A stretch of 64,000 bases of DNA from Rubrivivax sp. (GCA_019635315.1 JAHBZT010000001.1:124001-188000); one strand, 5' to 3'; positions 39,258-50,688 are shown, counted from the stretch's first letter. Made by a program: numbers and translations. The notes: a model not told the origin generated them from the letters alone.

Positions 39258-39950
39258 CTACGCCGACGGCTGCAGCTGCTCGAAGATGCGCCGGTGCTGC
39301 ACGAAGGCCCAGCAGGCCTCGTCGACGACGGCCTGCTGCTCGTCGGCGCCCAGCGGCAGCGCCGCCAGGCGCTGGCGGAAGGCGGCGCGCAACGCGCGCA
39401 CGCGGGCCGCGTCGCCGAAATCGTAGAAGCGCGTGCCCGGCGCAGCCGGATCGACGGCCGTCGCGGCGCCCGGCGCGTCCAGCCCGAGCGCGCGCCGCAC
39501 CAGGCCCCGCAGCACCTGGCCGCCGTGCAGGTCGCCCAGGTAGCGCACGTAGGCGTGCGCGGCGAGTGCACGCGAGCGGCCCTGCACCAGCGCCTGCAGC
39601 CGTTCGACATAGGCCTGCGTGGCGGCGGCCAGCGCCAGCTGCTCGCGCCAGCGCGGCCCGTGCAGGTGCGCCAGGTCCTGCGCCAGCGCGTCGGCGCGGT
39701 GCAGCGCGGGGTCGACCAGCGCGGCATCGTTCGCGGGCTCCAGCACGGCATAGATCGCGTGCAGGTTGCGCAGCAGCGCGCAGTAGGCCGCGCGGCCGAC
39801 CTGGCCCCGCAGCAGCGCGGCCATCAGCCCGCTGCGCTCGGCCTCGGCATGCAGCGTGCGCGTGGCGGCACGCAGGCGCGCCGGCAGGTCCGGCGGCAGC
39901 GGGGCGTCGGCGGGACCTGCATCGACGGGGTCGGGCACCATGCCGGCCAT
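39258..39950 (-). CDS. bphO: Biliverdin-producing heme oxygenase
   Basis: About 230 residues from ATG 39950. Heme oxygenase cleaves heme to biliverdin, the chromophore of the bacteriophytochrome encoded next to it. The proximal heme ligand is in RAATRTLHAEAERSGLM, and the distal helix motif is YLGDLHGGQVL, where the family usually has GDLSGGQ. The start is uncertain: ATGs at 39941 and 40016 are also in frame, and the conserved domain begins near PPDLPARL. It converges with the phytochrome gene with 25 bases between stops, an arrangement consistent with a functional pair. Confidence 0.88.
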   Translation of the reverse strand: MAGMVPDPVDAGPADAPLPPDLPARLRAATRTLHAEAERSGLMAALLRGQVGRAAYCALLRNLHAIYAVLEPANDAALVDPALHRADALAQDLAHLHGPRWREQLALAAATQAYVERLQALVQGRSRALAAHAYVRYLGDLHGGQVLRGLVRRALGLDAPGAATAVDPAAPGTRFYDFGDAARVRALRAAFRQRLAALPLGADEQQAVVDEACWAFVQHRRIFEQLQPSA

Positions 39951-40057
39951 GGGGGCGCCGCTCGGGCGCGGCTCTCGAAGCGCGGGACCGGCGCAGCGGC
40001 CGGCACGGGGCATCATAGCCCCGGCGGCGATAATCGCGGGTTTTCCCAGGCGCCGCC

Positions 40058-41707
<1,650 letters not shown>

Positions 41708-41721
41708 CGACGTCGCGTGTC

Positions 41722-41742
41722 GGTAATACGATTCGTATTACC
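41722..41742. promoter_or_regulatory. Perfect 21-bp palindrome, operator of the toxin-antitoxin pair
   Basis: The arms GGTAATACGA and TCGTATTACC flank a single central T. The site is strikingly AT-rich for this genome and lies 21-41 bases before the antitoxin start, so it would overlap the promoter. Ribbon-helix-helix antitoxins repress their own operons at such sites. Confidence 0.8.
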
Positions 41743-41762
41743 TTCGCCCGGGACGCTGCACC

Positions 41763-42026
41763 ATGACCGTCACGATCAAGCTCGACGCCACGCTGGAGGA
41801 GCGGCTGCGCCAACGCGCCGCCGGCAGCGGCCGCAGCACCAGCGAGGTCGTGCGCGCCGCGCTGCAGGCCTACCTCGACGCGCCCGACGAGGCCCCGGTA
41901 CGCTCGCCCTTCGACCTGGGCGCCGACCTGTTCGGCCGTCACCGCGGGCCGGCCGACCTGGCCGCGGGTCGCAAGGCGGCCCTGGCCGACGCCTGGGGCG
42001 CGCGCCACGCACGCCGCGGCCGCTGA
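41763..42026 (+). CDS. Ribbon-helix-helix antitoxin
   Basis: 87 residues. The N-terminus (MTVTIKLDATLEERLRQRAA, then GSGRSTSEVVRAALQAYL) is a ribbon-helix-helix DNA-binding domain of CopG type. The remainder is a likely toxin-binding tail rich in Gly/Ala/Arg. The stop overlaps the toxin ATG (TGATG). It probably neutralises the PIN toxin and represses the operon. Confidence 0.88.
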   Translation: MTVTIKLDATLEERLRQRAAGSGRSTSEVVRAALQAYLDAPDEAPVRSPFDLGADLFGRHRGPADLAAGRKAALADAWGARHARRGR

Positions 42027-42508
42027 TGCCGGTGGGCCCGCGCGCCGCGACGGCGCAGGAGCTGTCGGCCCGCTACCTGCCGCACCGCGGGCCGGTCCTC
42101 GTCGACAGCGGGCCGCTGATCGCGCTGTTCAACGGCGCCGACCGCTGGCATGCCCCGGTGCTGGACTGGCTGCGCGCCAACCCTGCCGCCACGCTGCTGA
42201 GCACGTGGCCGGTGGCCACCGAGGTCTGTGCGCTGCTGGCGCGGCGCATCGCCAACGAGGCGGCGCTGGACTTCCTGCGCTGGACGCAGCGCGGCGGCAT
42301 CGCGCTCGACGCCCCGGTGGACGGCACGCCGACCGAGGTGCTGCGCCTGTCGGAACGCTTTGCCGACCTGCCCTTCGACCTCGCCGACGCCTCCATCGCC
42401 GAAGCCGCGGCGCGCCGCAGGCTGCGCCACGTGCTGTCGCTGGACGCCGACTTCGACGTCTACCGCGACCGCGCCGGGCGCGCGCTGGTCAACCTGCTGC
42501 GGCGCTGA
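42026..42508 (+). CDS. PIN-domain ribonuclease toxin (VapC-like)
   Basis: 160 residues. The PIN acidic residues are visible: Asp in VLVDSGPLIALF, Glu in VATEVCALLARR, Asp in FDLADASIAEAAAR and Asp in LSLDADFDVYR. It is expected to be a Mg-dependent endoribonuclease held inactive by the antitoxin. An N-terminal extension of about 20 residues precedes the PIN fold. Start fixed by the TGATG overlap with the antitoxin stop. Confidence 0.9.
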   Translation: MPVGPRAATAQELSARYLPHRGPVLVDSGPLIALFNGADRWHAPVLDWLRANPAATLLSTWPVATEVCALLARRIANEAALDFLRWTQRGGIALDAPVDGTPTEVLRLSERFADLPFDLADASIAEAAARRRLRHVLSLDADFDVYRDRAGRALVNLLRR

Positions 42509-42520
42509 GCCCCCGGGCGT

Positions 42521-43483
<963 letters not shown>

Positions 43484-43620
43484 GTCGCGGTCGGGCAGGA
43501 GATGTCGAAGGCGTCATGATGCCGCGGCACGCGCCACGGCGACCGCGTCCCGCAGCCGAGGGATGCCGACGGCCGGCCGGCGCCGGCATCATGGGCCGCA
43601 TCCCCTGGCCGGAGCCGCCC

Positions 43621-44112
43621 ATGCCGTTGCCGTTTGCCGTTGCCGCCGTCGCTGCCCTCGCTGCCGGTGGCTACCACTACTACAAGAAGAACGCCCGCAG
43701 CAACACGGTCGCGGCGGCCTACCGGCTGCCGCCGTGCTGCCGCCCGGTGCTGGCCAAGGCCAGCCACTTCGGCACGCTGGCCGGCGCGATCGGCGTCACG
43801 GTGTCGACGGCCAAGCTCGCCGGCGACGCGAACCCGCTGAACGCGCCCTTTCTCGTCACCACCGACTGGCCGGCCGAAGGGCAGGGGCACGCCGATGTCG
43901 CCGACGGCCTGCAGCGCGTGCTGGCCACCTATGGCCCGCTGGAGACCGTCTTCGAGCACTACCGGGTGCACGTGCGCGAGGACTCCGAAGCGCAGCGCTT
44001 CTGGACCGCGGTCTACAAGCGCACGATGAAGGCCAACAAGAACAAGAGCCACTACGGCCGGGTGCTGGACATCGTCGAGGAGGACGACGCGCAGTACCGA
44101 CCGCCGCGCTGA
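43621..44112 (+). CDS. Hypothetical protein with N-terminal membrane anchor
   Basis: 163 residues. MPLPFAVAAVAALAAGGYHYY is a membrane anchor. The soluble part is basic and aromatic, with a Cys pair (LPPCCRPVL) and a C-terminal block FWTAVYKRTMKANKNKSHYG. I do not recognise the family. GGAG lies 6 bases before ATG 43621. It diverges from psuG, and ubiA follows 51 bases downstream in the same direction. Confidence 0.65.
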   Translation: MPLPFAVAAVAALAAGGYHYYKKNARSNTVAAAYRLPPCCRPVLAKASHFGTLAGAIGVTVSTAKLAGDANPLNAPFLVTTDWPAEGQGHADVADGLQRVLATYGPLETVFEHYRVHVREDSEAQRFWTAVYKRTMKANKNKSHYGRVLDIVEEDDAQYRPPR

Positions 44113-44163
44113 GTGCCAGGCGCACCCGGCGGCTGGCCGGCGCGGGCTCCGATAATCCCCGCC

Positions 44164-45072
44164 ATGCAAGCCGCCGCCCCCGCGCCCTCGCGCCTGGCGC
44201 TGTACCTGGACCTGATCCGCTGGGACCGCCCGGCCGGCTGGCTGCTGCTGCTGTGGCCCACGCTCGCGGCGCTGTGGATCGCCGCCGACGGCTGGCCGGG
44301 CTGGCACCTGCTGACGGTCTTCGTGCTCGGCACCATCCTGATGCGCAGCGCCGGCTGCTGCGTCAACGACGTCGCCGACCGCGAATTCGACCGCCATGTC
44401 AAGCGCACCGCGCAGCGCCCGGTCACGCGCGGCGCGGTCGGCGTGCGTGAGGCGCTGGCGGTGGGCGCGGTGCTGGCGCTGGCCGCCTTCGCGCTGGTGC
44501 TGAGCACCTCGCCGCCGGCGATCTGGCTGAGCTTCGTCGCGCTGGCGATCACGCTGCTGTACCCCTACGCCAAGCGCTTCGTCTCGATGCCGCAGGCGGT
44601 GCTGGGCGTGGCCTTCAGCTTCGGCATCCCGATGGCCTTCGCCGCCGCGCAGGGCGGCAGCAGCTGGGGCCTGGGCGCCATCGCCGACGCGGTGCCGCCG
44701 CAGGCCTGGGGGCTGCTCGCGGCCAACCTGTTCTGGGTGCTGGCCTACGACACCGAATATGCGATGGTCGACCGCGACGACGACCTGCGCATCGGCATGA
44801 AGACCAGCGCGATCACGCTCGGCCGCTTCGACGTCGCCGCGGTGATGGCCTTCTATACCCTCCACCTCGCGGCCTGGGTGCTGCTCGGGCGCTCGCTGGG
44901 CCTGGGCGGCTGGTTCCTGCTCGGCATCGCGGCCGCGGCGGCGCAGGCGCTGTGGCACTTCACGCTGATCCGCGAGCGCTCGCGCGAAGGCTGCTTCCGC
45001 GCCTTCCGCGCCAACCACTGGCTGGGCTTCGCGGTCTTCGCCGGCGTGGCGGCGGATCTGGCGCTGCGCTGA
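44164..45072 (+). CDS. ubiA: 4-hydroxybenzoate polyprenyltransferase
   Basis: 302 residues, about nine membrane helices. It attaches the polyprenyl chain to 4-hydroxybenzoate, the membrane step of ubiquinone synthesis. The two Asp-rich motifs are [20 protein letters not shown] and [12 protein letters not shown], which bind Mg-diphosphate. ATG 44164 precedes the first conserved helix. Confidence 0.96.
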   Translation: MQAAAPAPSRLALYLDLIRWDRPAGWLLLLWPTLAALWIAADGWPGWHLLTVFVLGTILMRSAGCCVNDVADREFDRHVKRTAQRPVTRGAVGVREALAVGAVLALAAFALVLSTSPPAIWLSFVALAITLLYPYAKRFVSMPQAVLGVAFSFGIPMAFAAAQGGSSWGLGAIADAVPPQAWGLLAANLFWVLAYDTEYAMVDRDDDLRIGMKTSAITLGRFDVAAVMAFYTLHLAAWVLLGRSLGLGGWFLLGIAAAAAQALWHFTLIRERSREGCFRAFRANHWLGFAVFAGVAADLALR

Positions 45073-45101
45073 ACGCGGCCCGCAGGGCCGCCGGCGCGGG
45101 C

Positions 45102-45923
45102 TCAGCCGCCGAACTCGTCGCCGAGTTCGCGCGCGCGGCGCTGCGCGGCCAGCAGCGCGCGGTGCACCGCCGCCTTCACGTCGGCCTGTTCCAGCACCGA
45201 GATCGCGGCCGCCGTGGTGCCGCCCTTGGACGTGACCTGCGCACGCAGCGCCTGCGGCGGCTCGGCCGATGCCGCGGCCAGCGCGGTCGCGCCGTCCAGC
45301 GTGGCCAGCGCCAGCGTGCGCGCCTGCGCCGGGTCCAGGCCCATCGCGGTGGCGCCGTCGATCAGCGCCTCCAGCAGGTAGAAGACATAGGCCGGGCCGC
45401 TGCCCGACAGCGCGGTCACCGCGTCCAGGTCCGGCTCCTGCGCCACCCACAGCGTGGCGCCGGTGGGCGCCAGCAGTGCCTGCACCTCGGCGCGTTCGGC
45501 CGCGCCGACGCTGGCGTCGGCCCAAAGCCCGGCGACGCCGCGGCCGATCAGCGCCGGGGTGTTGGGCATCACGCGCACGATGCGCGCGGTGCCGGCGGCG
45601 CGCCGGATCGCCGCGGCCCGCACGCCGGCCATCACGCTGACCTGCAGCGCGCCGGCGACGAAGGGGGCGCAGGGCGCCGCCGCCTCGCCGAAGGACTGCG
45701 GCTTGACCGCCCAGACCACGGTCGCGGCGCGGGCCAGCCGCTCGTCGGCAGCCGCCTGCGCGGCGACGCCGAAGTCGCGTGCGAGCCGCTCGCGCGCCGC
45801 CGCGAACGGCTCGACGACGACGATGGCCTCCGCCGGCCGCCCGGCACGGCGCAGCCCGCCGATCAGCGCGGCGGCCATGTTGCCGCCGCCGACGAAGGCG
45901 ATCACGGAAGAAGGACGGTCCAT
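45102..45923 (-). CDS. proC: Pyrroline-5-carboxylate reductase
   Basis: 273 residues. It is the last enzyme of proline synthesis, reducing pyrroline-5-carboxylate with NAD(P)H. The Rossmann opening is FVGGGNMAAALIGGL, and the signatures VMPNTPALIG and ALSGSGPAYVFYLLEAL are intact. It converges with ubiA with 29 bases between. In many relatives proC is next to yggS; here yggS is 1.7 kb away. Confidence 0.96.
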   Translation of the reverse strand: MDRPSSVIAFVGGGNMAAALIGGLRRAGRPAEAIVVVEPFAAARERLARDFGVAAQAAADERLARAATVVWAVKPQSFGEAAAPCAPFVAGALQVSVMAGVRAAAIRRAAGTARIVRVMPNTPALIGRGVAGLWADASVGAAERAEVQALLAPTGATLWVAQEPDLDAVTALSGSGPAYVFYLLEALIDGATAMGLDPAQARTLALATLDGATALAAASAEPPQALRAQVTSKGGTTAAAISVLEQADVKAAVHRALLAAQRRARELGDEFGG

Positions 45924-46050
45924 GCGCCAGTGTAGCCAGCGGGCATGGGCGGGCGGCGCCCCGGACCGCCGGCGGGCCTTGAGCCGGCGCAGCGCGCCCG
46001 CATCTGGCGGGTGCCAGAATGACGGCTCCCAGCCAGAGCCCCGCCCGCCG

Positions 46051-46983
46051 ATGTCCCGCTCCCCGTTCGCCGCCCACGATCCCTACGCCGCCCAGCCGCC
46101 CGCTTCCGCCGGCGGCAGCGCCGGCGCCGGAGCCCTGTCCTTCGACGTCACCGAGGCCGACTTCCGCCAGAGCGTGCTCGAGCGCTCGCTGGAGGTGCCG
46201 GTGCTGCTGGACTGCTGGGCGCCCTGGTGCGGCCCCTGCCGCAGCCTGGGCCCCGTGCTCGAGCGGGTCGTGCAGGCCTACGGCGGGCGCTTCGTGCTGG
46301 CCAAGCTGAATACCGACGAGGCGCCGCAGATCTCCGCCGCGCTGCAGATCCGCAGCATCCCGCTGGTGGTGCTGTTCGTCGGCGGGCGCCCGGTCGACCA
46401 GTTCACCGGCGCGCTGCCCGAAGGCCAGGTGCGCGCCTTCCTGGACCGCCATCTCGGCCCGCAGCAGTCCGAGGCCGACCTGATCCGCCAGGAGGCCGCC
46501 GAGGCCCCCGACGCCGAGACCGCCGAGGCGCTGCTGCGCGAGGCGCTGACCATCGAGCCCGGCCATGTGGAGGCGCGGCTGGACCTGGCCGAGCGGCTGC
46601 TCGCGCGCGGCGCGCTGGACGAGGCCGCCGCCGAGCTGGACCGCGTGCCGGCCGCCGAACGCAAGGACCGCCACGAGGCGCTGGGCAAGCGCCTGGCGCT
46701 GGCGCGCAACAAGCCGGCCGGCGACCCGGCGGCGCTGGCCGCGCGCATCGCCGCCAACCCGCGCGACTTCGAGGCGCGCTTCGCGCTCGCCGCGCTGCAG
46801 GTCTACGACGGCGACTACCGCGCCGCCTTCGAGCAGCTGCTGGAGGTGGTGCTGCGCGACAAGGCCGAGGGCCGGCCCGACCGCGAGCGCGCACGGGCGC
46901 AGCTCGTCGAGTGGTTTGCCGCCTGCCCCGACGCCGAGGCGGTCAGCCACGGCCGGCGCTACCTGGGCATGTACCTGAACTGA
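46051..46983 (+). CDS. cnoX: Thioredoxin-TPR chaperone (CnoX/YbbN-like)
   Basis: 310 residues. A 30-residue Ala/Pro/Gly lead is followed by a thioredoxin domain (FDVTEADFRQSVLERS to about residue 140) and a TPR-like helical C-terminal half. The thioredoxin active site is complete, CWAPWCGPC, unlike the E. coli protein where the first Cys is lost. The TPR part matches YbbN (LREALTIEPGHVEARLDLAE). It probably protects or transfers clients under oxidative or chlorine stress. Confidence 0.88.
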   Translation: MSRSPFAAHDPYAAQPPASAGGSAGAGALSFDVTEADFRQSVLERSLEVPVLLDCWAPWCGPCRSLGPVLERVVQAYGGRFVLAKLNTDEAPQISAALQIRSIPLVVLFVGGRPVDQFTGALPEGQVRAFLDRHLGPQQSEADLIRQEAAEAPDAETAEALLREALTIEPGHVEARLDLAERLLARGALDEAAAELDRVPAAERKDRHEALGKRLALARNKPAGDPAALAARIAANPRDFEARFALAALQVYDGDYRAAFEQLLEVVLRDKAEGRPDRERARAQLVEWFAACPDAEAVSHGRRYLGMYLN

Positions 46984-47025
46984 GCCCGTTCGCGGCGGGC
47001 CCGCGGCGCACGACAATCGCGCCCC

Positions 47026-47544
47026 ATGCAGCCCACCGAACCCGAGCGCGACGACTTCGACACGCCCGCTGCCGCGCGCGAACGGCGCGGCCTGGACACC
47101 ATCGACCGCCGCATCCTGCGCGTGCTGCAGGCCGACGGCCGCATCAGCAACCTGAAGCTGGCCGAGGAAGTGCACCTGTCGCCGACGGCGGTGCTGGAAC
47201 GCGTCAAGCGGCTCACGCGCGACGGCTACATCCTCGGCTACGAGGCGCGGCTGGACCCGGTCAAGCTGGGCCAGGGGCTGCTGGTCTTCGTCGAGATCCT
47301 GCTCGACCGCACCGTGCGCGACGTGATGGACGACTTCAAGGCCGCCGTGCAGGCGCGCCCGGAGATCCTGGAGGCACATCTGGTGGCCGGCGGCTTCGAC
47401 TACCTGCTGAAGACGCGCGTCGCCGACATGGCGGCCTACCGCCAGTTCATCGGCAACGTGATCTGGACCCTGCCCGGCGTGCGTGAGACGCGCACCTATG
47501 CAGTGATGGAGGAGGTGAAGCACACGACGAGGCTGCCGGTCTGA
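47026..47544 (+). CDS. Lrp/AsnC-family transcriptional regulator
   Basis: 172 residues. A 25-residue lead, a winged helix (TIDRRILRVLQADGRISNLK, then LAEEVHLSPTAVLERVKRL) and the RAM ligand domain (EAHLVAGGFDYLLKTRVADM) are all present. Close to the global Lrp type. The ligand is likely an amino acid. It lies 42 bases downstream of the CnoX-like gene. Confidence 0.92.
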   Translation: MQPTEPERDDFDTPAAARERRGLDTIDRRILRVLQADGRISNLKLAEEVHLSPTAVLERVKRLTRDGYILGYEARLDPVKLGQGLLVFVEILLDRTVRDVMDDFKAAVQARPEILEAHLVAGGFDYLLKTRVADMAAYRQFIGNVIWTLPGVRETRTYAVMEEVKHTTRLPV

Positions 47545-47601
47545 CGGCGGCGGCGTCCTACGGCCGGCCCCCGCCGCGGCAGGCCCAGGCGCCGGCGCCG
47601 T

Positions 47602-48327
47602 TCAGCGCGCACCGAACACCGCGGTGCCCACGCGCAGCATCGTCGAGCCCTCGGCGACGGCCGCCTCCAGGTCGGCGCTCATGCCCATGCTCAGTGTGTC
47701 CAGCGCCAGGCCGCGTGCATTCAGCGCCGCCAGCAGCTCGCGCAGCGCGCGGTGCGGCGCCCGCTGCGCCGCCAGGCCGGCGGCCGGCTCGGGGATGCTC
47801 ATCAGCCCGCGCAGCACGACCCGCTCGCGCGACAGCGCGGCCACCGCCTGCGCCAGCGCGGGCAGCTCGGCCGGCGCGACGCCGCTCTTGCTGGCCTCGC
47901 CGCTGACGTTGACCTGCAGGCACAGCTGCAGCGGCGGCAGCTCCGGCGGGCGCTGCGCGGCCAGCCGTTCGGCGATCTTCAGCCGGTCCACCGAGTGCAC
48001 CCAGTCGAAGGCCTCGGCGACCGGCCTGGTCTTGTTGCTCTGCAGCGGCCCGATCAGGTGCCACTCGATCGCCGGTCGCAGGTCGACCAGCGCGTCGATC
48101 TTGGCCAGCGCCTCCTGTACGTAGTTCTCGCCGAAGGCCCGTTGCCCGGCGGCGAAGGCCTCGCGCACCGCCTCGGTGCCGAAGGTCTTGGAGACGGCCA
48201 GCAGCACGATGCCGGGCTCGCCCGGCGCCGTGCCGCGCGTGACGATGTTGGCATCGCGACCGCACTGCGCGCAGGCCGCCGCGATGCGCCGCTTCACTTC
48301 TTGCAGGTTGCTTCCGATGCTGCCCAT
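47602..48327 (-). CDS. yggS: PLP homeostasis protein (YggS family)
   Basis: 241 residues, alanine-racemase-like TIM barrel. It binds pyridoxal 5'-phosphate through the Lys in LLAVSKTFG. The blocks FGENYVQEALAK, EWHLIGPLQSNK and LSMGMSADLEAAVAEGSTML are typical. It is needed for B6 and amino-acid balance. It diverges from pilT, a common betaproteobacterial arrangement. Confidence 0.95.
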   Translation of the reverse strand: MGSIGSNLQEVKRRIAAACAQCGRDANIVTRGTAPGEPGIVLLAVSKTFGTEAVREAFAAGQRAFGENYVQEALAKIDALVDLRPAIEWHLIGPLQSNKTRPVAEAFDWVHSVDRLKIAERLAAQRPPELPPLQLCLQVNVSGEASKSGVAPAELPALAQAVAALSRERVVLRGLMSIPEPAAGLAAQRAPHRALRELLAALNARGLALDTLSMGMSADLEAAVAEGSTMLRVGTAVFGAR

Positions 48328-48377
48328 AATCCCCCGAGCTTAAGGGGTGGCGCACGCGCGACCGCCCCCGTCACCGC

Positions 48378-49421
48378 ATGGACATCACCCAGCTGCTGGC
48401 CTTCTCGGTCAAGAACAAGGCCTCGGACCTGCACCTGTCGGCCGGGCTGCCGCCGATGATCCGGGTGCACGGCGACGTGCGGCGCATCAACGTCGAGCCG
48501 CTGGACCACAAGATGGTCCACGACATGGTGTACGACATCATGAACGACGCCCAGCGCAAGCACTACGAGGACACGCTGGAGTGCGACTTCTCGTTCGAGA
48601 TCCAGGGCCTGGCGCGCTTCCGCGTCAACGCGTTCAACCAGAACCGCGGCGCCGGCGCCGTCTTCCGCACGATTCCCAGCAAGATCCTGACGCTGGAGCA
48701 ACTGGGCGCGCCCAAGGTCTTCGCCGAGCTGTCGCTCAAGCCGCGCGGCCTGGTGCTGGTGACCGGCCCCACCGGTTCCGGCAAGAGCACCACGCTGGCG
48801 GCGATGGTCAACCACCTCAACGAGCACGAATACGGCCACGTGCTGACGGTGGAGGACCCGATCGAGTTCGTGCACGAATCGAAGAAGTGCCTGGTCAACC
48901 AGCGCGAGGTCGGCCCGCACACGCTGAGCTTCAGCAATGCGCTGCGCAGTGCGCTGCGCGAGGACCCGGACGCCATCCTGGTCGGCGAGATGCGCGACCT
49001 GGAGACCATCCGCCTGGCGCTGACCGCCGCCGAGACCGGCCACCTGGTCTTCGGCACGCTGCACACCAGCAGCGCCGCGAAGACCATCGACCGCGTCGTC
49101 GACGTCTTTCCGGCGGCCGAGAAGGAGATGGTGCGCGCGATGCTCTCCGAGAGCCTGGTCGCCGTGATCTCGCAGACGCTGTGCAAGCTCAAGGACGGCT
49201 CGGGCCGCGTCGCGGCGCACGAGATCATGCTGGGCACCAGCGCGATCCGCAACCTGATCCGCGAGAACAAGATCGCGCAGATGTACAGCGCCATCCAGAC
49301 CGGCCAGAGCATGGGCATGCAGACGCTGGACCAGAACCTGGCCGACCTGGTGCGGCGCAACCTGATCAGCCCGGCCGAGGCGCGCGCGAAGGCCAAGATC
49401 CCCGAAAACTTTCCTGGGTAG
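48378..49421 (+). CDS. pilT: Type IV pilus retraction ATPase PilT
   Basis: 347 residues, hexameric secretion ATPase. Walker A is VTGPTGSGKSTTLAAM, the Asp box is VEDPIEFVHESKK, Walker B is DAILVGEMRDLETI and the His box is VFGTLHTSSAAKTIDRV; the C-terminal AIQTGQSMGMQTLDQNL is the PilT hallmark. It powers pilus retraction and twitching. The stop is followed by a dispersed repeat and then pilU. Confidence 0.97.
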   Translation: MDITQLLAFSVKNKASDLHLSAGLPPMIRVHGDVRRINVEPLDHKMVHDMVYDIMNDAQRKHYEDTLECDFSFEIQGLARFRVNAFNQNRGAGAVFRTIPSKILTLEQLGAPKVFAELSLKPRGLVLVTGPTGSGKSTTLAAMVNHLNEHEYGHVLTVEDPIEFVHESKKCLVNQREVGPHTLSFSNALRSALREDPDAILVGEMRDLETIRLALTAAETGHLVFGTLHTSSAAKTIDRVVDVFPAAEKEMVRAMLSESLVAVISQTLCKLKDGSGRVAAHEIMLGTSAIRNLIRENKIAQMYSAIQTGQSMGMQTLDQNLADLVRRNLISPAEARAKAKIPENFPG

Positions 49422-49425
49422 ATGA

Positions 49426-49510
49426 GGCCCCCACGCTCCCTCCCGGTCGCTGCCCCCCGAGGGGGCTTCGCTGGCGGCCCGGCGGAGCCGGGCCGCGGCG
49501 ACCGCTGGGC
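49426..49510 (+). repeat. Dispersed GC hairpin repeat, copy B
   Basis: It begins GGCCCCCACGCTCCC five bases after the pilT stop, includes the hairpin GCCCCC-CGA-GGGGGC and continues with CTTCGCTGGCGGCCCGG and a second CCGG-type palindrome. Near-identical to copy C (62030). It separates pilT from pilU and may stabilise mRNA or reduce read-through. Confidence 0.85.
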
Positions 49511-49551
49511 TTAGTCGGTGCGAGTGCACGTGCCGTGCAAAGGACGAAACG

Positions 49552-50688
49552 ATGGAACGTGACCAGGCTTCTAAGTTTGTCAGCGACCTGCTGCGCCTGA
49601 TGGTCGGCCGCAACGGCAGCGACCTGTTCCTGACCGCCGACTTCCCGCCGGCGATCAAGGTCGACGGCAAGATCACCAAGGTCAGCCCGCAGCCGCTGAC
49701 CGGCCAGCACACGCTGGCGCTGGCGCGCGCGGTGATGAACGACAAGCAGGCCGCGGAGTTCGAGCGCACCAAGGAATGCAACTTCGCGATCAGCCCGCAG
49801 GGGGTGGGCCGCTTCCGCGTCAACGCCTTCGTGCAGCAGGGCCACGTGGGCCTGGTCTTCCGCACCATCCCGGCCACGCTGCCGACCATCGACGGCCTGG
49901 GCCTGCCGGTGGTGCTGAAGGAAGTCGCGATGACCAAGCGCGGGCTGGTCATCTTCGTCGGCGCCACCGGCAGCGGCAAGAGCACCAGCCTGGCCGCGAT
50001 GGTGGACTGGCGCAACGAGAACAGCTACGGCCACATCATCACGGTGGAAGACCCGGTGGAGTTCGTGCACCCGCACAAGAACTGCATCGTCACCCAGCGC
50101 GAGCTGGGCATCGACACCGACAGCTGGGAAGCGGCGCTGAAGAACACCTTGCGCCAGGCGCCGGATGTCATCCTGATGGGCGAGATCCGCGACCGCGAGA
50201 CCATGGAGCACGCGGTCGCCTTCGCCGAGACCGGCCACCTGTGCCTGGCCACGCTGCACGCCAACAGCGCCAACCAGGCGCTGGACCGCATCATCAACTT
50301 CTTCCCGGAAGAGCGCCGCCAGCAGCTGCTGATGGACCTGAGCCTGAACCTGAAGGCGCTGGTCAGCCAGCGCCTGCTGCCGCGCGAGCAGGGCCGCGGG
50401 CGCATCGCCGCGGTCGAGATCCTGCTCAACACGCCGCTGGTCGGCGACCTGATCTTCAAGGGCGAGGTCGCCGAGATCAAGGAACTGATGAAGCGCAGCC
50501 GCGAGCTCGGCATGCAGACCTTCGACCAGAGCCTGTTCGACCTCTACGAGGCGCGCCACGTCAGCTACGAGGACGCGCTGCGCAACGCCGACAGCGTCAA
50601 CGACCTGCGGCTGCAGATCAAGCTGCAGAGCCAGCGCGCGCGCAGCCAGGACCTGGCGGCCGGCACCGAGCACATGAAGGTGGTCTGA
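49552..50688 (+). CDS. pilU: PilT-like ATPase PilU
   Basis: 378 residues. Walker A is VGATGSGKSTSLAAM, the Asp box VEDPVEFVHPHKN, Walker B VILMGEIRDRETM and the His box CLATLHANSANQALDRI. The longer C-terminus (LRLQIKLQSQRARSQDLAAG) and pairing with pilT mark it as PilU, which assists PilT in retraction under load. Start fixed by the conserved MERDQASKFVSDLLRLMV. Confidence 0.96.
   Translation: MERDQASKFVSDLLRLMVGRNGSDLFLTADFPPAIKVDGKITKVSPQPLTGQHTLALARAVMNDKQAAEFERTKECNFAISPQGVGRFRVNAFVQQGHVGLVFRTIPATLPTIDGLGLPVVLKEVAMTKRGLVIFVGATGSGKSTSLAAMVDWRNENSYGHIITVEDPVEFVHPHKNCIVTQRELGIDTDSWEAALKNTLRQAPDVILMGEIRDRETMEHAVAFAETGHLCLATLHANSANQALDRIINFFPEERRQQLLMDLSLNLKALVSQRLLPREQGRGRIAAVEILLNTPLVGDLIFKGEVAEIKELMKRSRELGMQTFDQSLFDLYEARHVSYEDALRNADSVNDLRLQIKLQSQRARSQDLAAGTEHMKVV

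Noticed and set aside
34709-39751. 1680-codon minus-strand open frame across dps, ppsR and bphP
   Set aside because: Antisense shadow of three well-supported plus-strand genes; its sequence is His/Gln/Arg-rich and shows no family motif.
47545-47570. Fourth copy of the 8-2-8 palindrome (GTCCTACG after the Lrp gene)
   Set aside because: Only one half resembles the motif; the partner arm at the correct spacing does not match.
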